From: a virus
IMG/VR virus record: IMGVR_UViG_3300021379_000384
Span: 1 to 46,879 of that record
Length of the DNA stretch: 46,879 nucleotides
Reading direction: 5' to 3' (one strand)
In this document: piece after piece, positions 33,737 to 43,800 of the stretch
Position numbering within the stretch: position 1 is the stretch's first letter
Layout: every line of letters begins with the position of its first letter
The notes under the pieces: generated by a model
What the model saw: the letters and a program-made list of their open reading frames with translations, nothing else
Database searches by the model: none
What the model was told of the DNA's origin: nothing
Program-made: the position numbers and the translations under genes

Positions 33737-34879
33737 ATGGGATATAGAGATCAAAAAGTAATTAGAGATACAAGAGACGCTAAAGCTGCAGAATTTATTG
33801 GTGAGACTGGTGCAGCTTTTAGAGCTGGTATTGCGCAAAGTCAAAGAAGACAAGAAGAAAAGAAAAAAGAGTTAGAGCAAGAGGAGAAAGAGCAGAAAGA
33901 TTTACAGCGAAGAGCTCAAGCTGCAAGTCAAGGTAGATACGATGAAATAGCTAAATATAAAAGAACTGGTAATAAATCTTTAGATGATCAAATAATAGAA
34001 GAAATAGAGAAAGCAGCAAGAGCAGAATCAGAAGCATATATGAAAGCTTTTGGAAATGACGGAGATGAAAAACTTATAGCTGAATATCAAAAACTAAAAG
34101 CAGGTAATAGTAGAGATTTAAATGATCTTACTATGTTTGTGGGTACATTTGACAAAGATATTGACGAAGCAGCTGCTGCTATAGCTAATGGAGCTACTGC
34201 ATTACCAAGTGGAGGTGATTTTGCTTTTGATTTAGATGTTCAAAACGGAGGACCTGTTGAATTAAAGAAAGGTGCAGATGGTAGATATTCTATATTTGGT
34301 GCGGCAGGTGGTAACTTTGCTGGTAAAGAAATTCCTTTAGGAAAGTATTATGATGACTTTCAAAATAAAGGTACTAGATACGAAATGATAGACAGTGATT
34401 ATGGCTTAGTAATGGATGAGTGGGCTAAGTCTATAATTGAAAATGGAGATAATTTGTATAAGCAGTCTCAGCAAACAGGAGGTAGTACTAAAGTTTCGAC
34501 TGGTAAAAAAGACGGAGGAAAAGGAACTTCAACACCTGGTGTTAAAGGTAATGTATATAACGTCGATGGTTATAAGAATGACATAATAAGAAAATTAAAA
34601 GCTAATCAAGGTAATGATGTTATAAGTGCGTCAACCAAAGGTGGGCCTACTCTTTCTAATGAACAGATATTTGAGCAAGTAAAAAGCAATTTACCTGTTA
34701 GATTTGCTACTTATAGTGAGTTTATTACTAATGGTGGAAACTTAGACGATATGTATTCTGCATTTGCAGATCAAGTTGTAGACTTAGGAACTTACAAAAG
34801 AGGTGGTATAACAAATGTTGTAGCTACAAATATAACCGATCCAAACGCAGGTATTAAAAATGTAACTTTAAATCAATAA
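33737..34879 (+). CDS. Internal virion/ejection protein (380 aa)
   Basis: Residues about 1-110 are a charged helical region (QRRQEEKKKELEQEEKEQ) predicted as coiled coil. The middle (about 150-240) is Gly/Ala/Asp-rich with short strands (GGDFAFDLDVQNGGPVEL, GADGRYSIFGAAGGNF). A Ser/Gly/Lys linker (about 245-270) precedes a C-terminal helical part. By position it corresponds to the middle ejection protein of podoviruses. No enzyme motif is seen. Its stop shares a base with the giant gene's start (taATG). Confidence 0.55.
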   Translation: MGYRDQKVIRDTRDAKAAEFIGETGAAFRAGIAQSQRRQEEKKKELEQEEKEQKDLQRRAQAASQGRYDEIAKYKRTGNKSLDDQIIEEIEKAARAESEAYMKAFGNDGDEKLIAEYQKLKAGNSRDLNDLTMFVGTFDKDIDEAAAAIANGATALPSGGDFAFDLDVQNGGPVELKKGADGRYSIFGAAGGNFAGKEIPLGKYYDDFQNKGTRYEMIDSDYGLVMDEWAKSIIENGDNLYKQSQQTGGSTKVSTGKKDGGKGTSTPGVKGNVYNVDGYKNDIIRKLKANQGNDVISASTKGGPTLSNEQIFEQVKSNLPVRFATYSEFITNGGNLDDMYSAFADQVVDLGTYKRGGITNVVATNITDPNAGIKNVTLNQ

Positions 34880-37800
34880 TGGAAGAAAAAGATTACGCTT
34901 CAGAAATATTTGATTCATTAGAATTTGATAATCCAGATTTTAATATAACTGATTTTAAATCAAGAATACAAAGTGATGAAACTTTTTTAGTTAATCTATA
35001 TGATACGTTGGGCGGAATGGACGAAACATTCAAAGAGCGTATGGATGGAAACAACGATGATGAAAAATTTGAAACATTTAAGGCTCGTATACTTGATTTT
35101 AGTACAACTCCTGAAGATAAAGATGAAGTAGTAGAAGCAGATGAAACAGTTACTAGCATCGACACTAGCATACCTCAAACAGCTGAGCAAGTAAATGCTA
35201 AGTACGATGATTACTTAAGTATATTATTAAAGGATCCTGATGGTTTGATCACTGAAGAAAATATAAATCTAGATCAAACTATAGCTGTTGATGAAAACAA
35301 TCAACCACTAAAAGGACAAGATTTAATAGATCATATAACTAAAGTACAAGCTGATAAAAATAGCTTATTAGATTTAGTTAGCAATCAACAAGATGAAATA
35401 ACGTATGCTCAAAAATTAAAGGATATACAGTTAAGTACTATACCTAATGATGAAGAAGTGCAGCAAGCTATAGCTAATGGTAGAGGTAAAGGTAGTGTTA
35501 TATTTGAAGAGTTAAAAAGTATAAAAGAAGGTGGAGAAGGAAGTTGGATAAATCTTTTTAATGTTGATAAAGATAAACCTGTAGAACAAACCGTTACAAA
35601 TGTAGGTAAACCTCAAGATGGATTTATAAATCAATATGGTCAGTTTATTCCATTTACGTCTAAGAATGTTCAAGATGAAAAAGAAGCTAATAAAGAGTCT
35701 AAAGAAAGAACAGAAAAATTTGCTAAAGAATACCATAAAGAATTAGTAACACAAGTAGAGTCTGTAGTAGGCAGAAATGGTATAACTAGTAATAAAGAAA
35801 AAGCTGACAAAGAAGGTTTATTTTATATTCCTAAAATACAAGAGTTAATAGACAACCCAGAGTTATGGAAAGAAATAACTGTAGATGAAAAAGTATTTGA
35901 TGAAGCTAATAAAATAGCAACTAAAAATTCTATAATACAAGATAGATTTAACTCAAGAGAAGTACAAAAAGATATTGATGAAATATTAGAAAATTTTGAA
36001 GGAGAAAAAGGAGTTAGTGGTTGGAACAATGTAGTTAACGCGTATGCTAGTTTAGCAACAGGGTTTGGTGCTGGTAAAGCTATATTAGAAAATACAATAG
36101 GTATGACTGTAGATGAACTTCTTGGTATGAAAGAAGGATCTAGAGAAGCTTATATTGAAAATCAAGAACAACTAGCAGATGCCATAGGACTAAGTCAGAA
36201 AGGTGATGATTTAGATATAGCTGCTTCTATATATAACTTAAGACAAGATGCTAAAGGTTTATTAGTGCAAGAAGCCGCATTGAAACAGTTGAAAAGAAAA
36301 ATAGAAACAGATCCCACAGCTACACAGGAAGATGTAGATAATTTTAATAGAATAAAAGACGAAATAATATTAAGTCAAAAGCAAATACAAGCTAACTATG
36401 AATATTTAGGAGATCTTCAGTTTGAAGGTACTAATGTTCAACAAATAATAGATAAAACTAAAAGGAGTTATGATGAGTTAGAAGTATTAGAAAATATATT
36501 TTACAATAGTGGTGTTAGAATAGTTACTGGTTTAGGATCTTTAGCTAATGAGTTAAATACTATAAATATTTTAGAATGGGCAGGAGTTGATTTAAAAGAT
36601 GACAATGTTAAAAGGCAATATATAGATTACGCTACTGATATATTAGGTGAAGAAGGTGGTGCTCAAGTAGCTGCACACATAGAGATGAATCTTATGGCTG
36701 ATAAGGCTGCTGATCAAACTTTAAATGACTTGTCTAGTTTTGGTCAAGGTTTATTAGACAAAGTAAAAGAGCAACAGCGTTTTGATGAAATAGACGGTAT
36801 AGAAAGCGGCTTACTATGGGGTACTCAAATGTTAACAGGTCAAATATTAAATACAGGTATGTCTATTGTTATCCCGGGTGGTGGTGGATTATTAATTTCA
36901 TCTGCTTCAGAAGCTGGTAACCAAATGTACGATATGAAAAAACGTATGGCTGGTGAAGAGTGGAGTGACAAAGAAAAAAAATATATACAAGATTTTAAAA
37001 GTGAATTTGGCTTCAACCCATTAGGTGATGATGATACCTATAGAGTTAAACCTGAAGAAATAAATGCATTGCAGTTTTATGGCACAGCTGGTATATATGG
37101 AGCTGCTGAATATGTATCTGAAAAAATAGCATTAGGTAATTTTAAATTAGGTGCAAAAAACCTTAGAAGAGCTTATGATTTAAGTAAAACAAAAGGTTTA
37201 GTATCTAGTAATAAGATAGATCAAAGATGGTTAAACTTAAAAGAAACTACTAAAGACTTTGCTAAAGGTGGTATTGAAGAATCCTTTGGTGAAGGTGGTG
37301 TTACGCTTGCTCAAAACTTTGCAGAAATAAATATACTAGGTAATAAAGATGTTTCCTTGTTAGATGGTATGACTGAGTCTATGGTATCTGGTTTTGTAAT
37401 GAATGGTACTATGCAATCACCCGCTATGGCTGCGTCTATGTATCAAGCATTTAGAGGACCAGATCGTAATGCAAGAATAGCTAAACGTGGAGATGATATA
37501 TTAAGACTAAGTAATAGTATTAAAGCTAATGAATTAAAATTAGCTGGACTAGATCAAAATAGTGATAGCTATAAAGACCTACAACAAGCTATACAATTAG
37601 AGACAGCTCAAATGCATGATCTAGCTATGGAACAGTTAGCTGATCAAAGCAAAGTAAGAAATGATATAATGTCTTATACTCCAGAAGACAGACAAGCTTT
37701 GATAGATATACACAATAAAGAACATAGAATTAGAAGGCAAATAGATAAAGTTAATGATAATAAGAGTATATCTAAAGAAACGGCTGATGCTTCTATTGCT

Positions 37801-40800
37801 GCTTATCAACAAGAGCTTATTTATCAAGAAGCTAAAAAGAAATATATATTAGGTAACGCAGAATGGAACGCTGATAAGAAAAGAGCTACTAAGTTTGCTA
37901 ATGCTTACAGGGCTAAAAATGGTACATTAAATAAAGTTGAAACAGTTATAGGTGATAACAATGCTCAAGCTTTAGAAAATGGATTAGCTTATGTAGACAC
38001 AATGGATGACTTAAATCAAGAAGAAAAGAACCAGGTTAAAGAGCAAATGAAACTACAATTTGCTGAAGCAGACAGAGCATCTATTGGTCCTAAAGGTGAA
38101 AAATATTCTATCAACGGTTTTGCTTGGGGTGATAACTTAACTGTAGAAACTACAAATCCAGATGGTACTAAGTCTACTAGAAATGTAGATGTACCTATGA
38201 CTTTTTCTATAAAATCTACAGCACTTAGTGAAGGTGGTAATATAACTGTTCAATCACATGAGGTAGGTCATCATACTTTGTTTAAACAATTTATGGAAAA
38301 CAATCCTGACGCTATAGGTTTAGTAGATGATCTTGAGAGGTATGTTAAAAGAAACTATAGAAAAGCTTATGATAACTTTTTAGAAGTTAAAAACTCATAT
38401 GGTGAATACACAGAGACTGGTCAAGTAAAAAATGCTGCTGAAGTAGCTGAGGAAAAGCTAGCTGCGCTAAGTGATTTCATGAGACAAAATGATTTACAAG
38501 CTGACAGAACTTTGCATAATAAATTATTTGGTAGATTCCAAAAATACAACGATGGATCTGGTCAAATAAGAACTGGCAAAGATGTATTTGATATGATCAC
38601 TAGCTACAATCAATCATTTAAAACTGGTGAGTTAACTGGTCTTACTAAAGCTGTAGCTGAAGGAACTGTTAAGTTTGATAGAAAAAGTAAGAAGCCTGTA
38701 AATCTTAATAAGACTAAACCTAACAACACAAGAAAGTCTTTAACAAAAGCTGAAAGAGATAATATAGAAGATACATTAAATGAAATACCAGGACCAAAAG
38801 GTGCAGATGGTAATTACTTAATGAACAAGAAAGATTGGCAAGCAGACAAAGACAGAGCATTATCTAAAGCTGTTACAATGGCTATGGATGGTACATTAGA
38901 TGGTCTTATAGTAAATAAGATGGCTACAGGAGATACCATACATGGTTTATCAAGAGATGAGTTTATGAGACGTGTGTATACTAAATTAGGTATGCATGTT
39001 TTTAATTTTAACCCTCAGTCTAGTGGAAGTTTATTCGGTTGGATTAATAGTTATATAGGCAATAGAGTTGGTGATGTAGCTAATCAAGCTAAAAAACAAA
39101 AGGTTGCGCCTGGTCCTACAGTATCCACTAGTAAAAAGATAGGTGACGAAGGAGGAAAAACAGTTGCTGAAACAATTAAAGGCGACGATGCTGATACTAT
39201 AATAGCAGCTGTTGATGCTAGCATGAACAAGCAAGATGTAGCTATAGATAATCTTAGAACTAGATTAGGTATAGAAAAAGGTGGTCAACTTTATAATGAT
39301 GTAATAGCTGCAGTAGAAAAAACTTTTGGTAGAACTAAATTAAAAGACGTAAGCAATACTAAGTTTAAACAAGACTTAAAAAATAAGTTTAATACAGAGC
39401 TATTTAAGACAATTAAAAATAGTTTAGGTACTAGAGCAGCGTATAAAAATTTTATTGAAGGAGATGTAGTATTTAAAGACAAAGACGGTGACACTGTTAA
39501 GATGCCTAGAATTAAAATGCTTTTTGATTATTTCGCTCAAGAAGTAGTTAATAAACGGTTTGAACAATTTAAAGAAAAATTAATAGATCCTTCAACAGGT
39601 AAACAAGCTAGACCTGAAAATAATCCATTATTTAGAAAAAGAGATAATATAACTAAAAAAGAATTAGTAGATTATTTCTTAGGTTCAGATGTAGGTGCAT
39701 CGACAAAAGGCACTAGAAAAGATGCTTTAGCTTCTGCTATAGCTCAAGAACTAGCATTTGACGCTACGATGGAGGTGCTAGAAGATGCAGATATACAGAA
39801 CAAAATAAAAGAGTTTTACGAACTACAAGGTATAGTACAAGCAGAAAATTTCTTAGAAAAAGTAGGTAAAATAATTGATAGACAACCTGGTGCTAAGTTT
39901 TCTAGAACACGACAGAATATCGATACTAATCCTAATGATACATCTAGAGATGTACAAACCAAAGTTAAAGACTTAGTTAACGAAGTTAAAACAAGGCTTG
40001 GAGAAACTGTACCAAGTGGTAGACCTTTGTTAGAAATATGGAATGAAATTAACGAAGACTTAAACGAGAAAGAAAGAGCTCTTTTACAAACTTTAAAAAA
40101 GCAAATAGAGGAAATATCTACGGCTGTTTCACCTAATACAGATTCATTAGCTTCATATGATTATGCTGCTAGTGTTAGAGATTCAGTAGATGGTCCTATA
40201 GATTTTCAATCATTTGGTGAAAGAAGAATAGGTGATGAATTTGTTAAATGGGTTGAAAGTCAAAATCCACCTAATTTAAATTTCTTAAAACCAGATTTTA
40301 CTTTAGGTGCTAGAAAAAAACCACTAACAGATGCACAAGTAAAAGAACTATTTGATGGACATGAAAGGTTAGGAGAGTTTTTACCTGATGATTTAAAAGA
40401 TAATAGCTTAATCAAAACAGCTTTAGCTGGATCTAGCAACGTACGTACAGAAGCAAAAATAAAAATAAAAGCAAAAACTGGTGAAGGTTCTAAAGCTATA
40501 AGCAATGAAGAAGTAAGTAATGCTTTAAATGTAAACAAAAGTAATAAAGAATCAAGCGTAAGTAATGTTAATGTTAAAGCTCCTAAGTGGCATAATATAA
40601 ATAAACAAGTAAATAATTTTATTAATGATCCTAATTTTGACTCTACAAATCCTAAAGATGTTTTAGCATTAAGAGATTTAGTATTAAAATTATATCCAGA
40701 AAATCAAGCAAAAGAAATACAAGAAGTAGGTTTAGCAGTTTTAGATGCTTTAAATAGAATGGTTAATAGTAATCCACCTTTTAGTGAGGCTTGGTGGAGA

Positions 40801-43800
40801 GATTTTAATTATGCACGAAATATAATAGCACAGCAAACTAATTCTACTACAGGTTTATTTAGACAAATGGCGAATATAAATGCTGTTAGTTTAATATCTG
40901 GTCAAGGTAATACTCCGTTTCAAATTGAACACAACTTAATGAATAGTAAGTTTGTTTATAATGCTTTAGCTTATATATTTAAAGATGCTCAAGCTAAAGC
41001 TAAAGGTACTGAGTTTGACTTTAACGATAATATACAGAAACTAGCTAACGTATTTAGTAGAAATATGATGCTGCTTGATAAAGATATACAAGCAGTAGCT
41101 GATGCATCTCCAAAAAGCAAAGAGTTTGAACAAAAAATTAATGTATTAAAAGAGAAATATCCACATATAGATTTTGATAAAAGAATAGAAAAAATAAAAT
41201 CTGTTATGGGTAATACTAAATTGCAGGAAGGTTTTGATCCTAATATGGATACATTAGTTAATAATGTACTTGCTTTTGGTATTGCTAGTGAAGTATTGCA
41301 TATGCCTTCTGGTTTGACATATGATCAAGTATTGTTAAATCAAATGCAAGGTAAACTCGCTTATGATATGATAAAAGAAATATCAGATAGCTTTAAAAAT
41401 TCTTTTGATAATTCTACAAAAGGTAAAGATGTATTAGACAATAAAAATACTGAAAGTATGATTATTGAAAATGCAGATGCAAGACATTTATTTAATGATA
41501 TGTTACTTTCTGCTACACAGCTTTTCGTTGATCCAAATGCTGAAACAAGTATAGATAATGAGTCTGTTGAGTTAGATTTGATGATTAACAATAAAGAAAA
41601 CTACAACAACAGAAATGAAATAAATAGTGAGCAATTAAATAACTCAGGAGTAACTAAAAAAATGAGCAAGACTAGAAATACTACAAAACAAGTAGTGGAT
41701 AAGTCAGCTGTTTTAGATAAAGCTTTAGATGTAGCTAGAGATCCTGAAGCACCTATTAAAAAGATTAGGGTATTTGATTTTGATGATACATTAGCTAGAA
41801 CTAAAAGCTTAGTATTTTATAATAGACCTAACGATAGTGGTAAACCTGTACCAAAGAATAAAGCTATATTTATGATTGGTGGCCCTGGTTCCGGTAAAAC
41901 AAACATAGGTAAAGGATTAGAGTTAGGTAGAGAAGGTTGGAAAGTAGTTAATCAAGATATATTTATTGAATCAGAAAAAGCTAAAGCTGGTTTACCAGAA
42001 TCTGAAAAAGATTATACTAAAGAACAAAGATCACAGCGTGCTAAGATAGGTGCGGCCGGTGCTAAAGCAGCAAAAGCTAAATTAGAAAAGTATGCTAAAG
42101 CTGGGGAAGGTATGGTAATCGATGGTACTGGCGCTAGCTATAATGCTACAATGAAAAAAGTTAAAGAGCTACAAGATCAGGGTTATGAAGTGTTTATGGT
42201 ACATGCTAAGACATCTGATAAGGTTGCGCAAGAAAGAAATAAAGCTAGAAAAGAAAGATCGTTACCAGGTTTTATAGTTGAGCGTACTCAAAAATCTGTA
42301 AACGAAAACGTACCTAAATACAAAAATGATTTTGGCAATGCATTTATAGAAATAGATACTGAAACATTAAAATATGGTGAAGCTTTACCTAAAGACTTTG
42401 TTAACGAGGTTAAATCAAAAGTTTATGCTACAGAGCGAGGTAGATTAACAGCTGAAGAGTTTGCAGAGCAAGGTGAAGGATTAGTTAATCAAGGTTTTGC
42501 TATGGACTTTTCTGACTTTAACATTGTAAGAGAAGGAGAGCGTGGCCCATTGTTTGAAGTAGCAGAAAAAATTAGAGATGCTAGAGGAACTGAAGACGTA
42601 TTTGTATTAACCGCTAGAGCACCAGAATCGCAGCAAGCTATACATGAGTTTTTAAAAGCAGAAGGTTTAAATATACCTATAGAAAATATAACTGGATTAG
42701 GTAATAGTTCACCATTCGCTAAGTCAGATTGGATAGTAAACAAAGCAGCAGAAGGTTATAATGACTTTTATTTTGCTGATGATGCTATACAAAATGTTCA
42801 AGCAGTTAAAGATGCTCTTAGTGTTATAGATGTTAAATCAAAAACACAACAAGCTAAAATAAGATTTAGTAAAACAGCAGACAAAGTTGTTAATGATATG
42901 ATCGAACATAAGTTTGGTATTAAATCAGAAGCTGAGTACTCAGATGTTAAAGCTAGATTAGTAGGTAGGAAAAAAGGTAGATTTAAATTATTTATACCAC
43001 CATCAGCGGAAGACTTTGTAGGATTATTATATTCTATGCTAGGTAAAGGTGAAGTAGGCAATATGCAAATGGACTTTTTTAGAGAACATTTAATAGAACC
43101 TTATGGTAGAGCTATGGAAAATTTATCTCGTGATCAAAACAGAATGATAAATGATTTTAAAGTTTTAAAAGCTCAACTTGTTGAACAAGGATTAATACCT
43201 AAAAACTTAAATAAAAAAGCATTTGGTCAGTTTACAGTTCAAGACGTAGCAAGAGTTTTAGCTTGGCATAAACAAGGTTTAAAAATACCAGGTATATCTA
43301 AAACAGATTTAGCACAAATATTAAAATATGCTAAAGATAATCCAGCTATAGATGTGTTTGCTCAAAGTCTTATTGATATAAATAAAGGAGATGGCTATGC
43401 TGCACCTGATGAAAACTGGCTAGCAGGTACTATATCAACTGACTTGTTAGATGGTTTAAGAACTGGTAAGCGTTCTAAGTATTTAAAACAATGGAAGGAA
43501 AATGTTGATATAATATTCTCTCAAAAGAATTTAAATAAGATGGAAGCTGCTATGGGTAGTAAGTGGAGAGAGGCTATGGAAAATATGTTAAGTCGTATGG
43601 AGTCAGGGCGTAATAGATCAACAACAGTTGGTAGATTAGAAAATAGATTATTAGAATATATAAACAACTCTGTTGGTACTGTAATGTTCTTTAACATGCG
43701 TTCAGCTTTGTTGCAGACTATATCATCTATTAACTTTATAGATTTTGGTAGTAATAATATATTTAGAGCAGCCGCAGCCTTTGCTAATCAACCGCAATAT

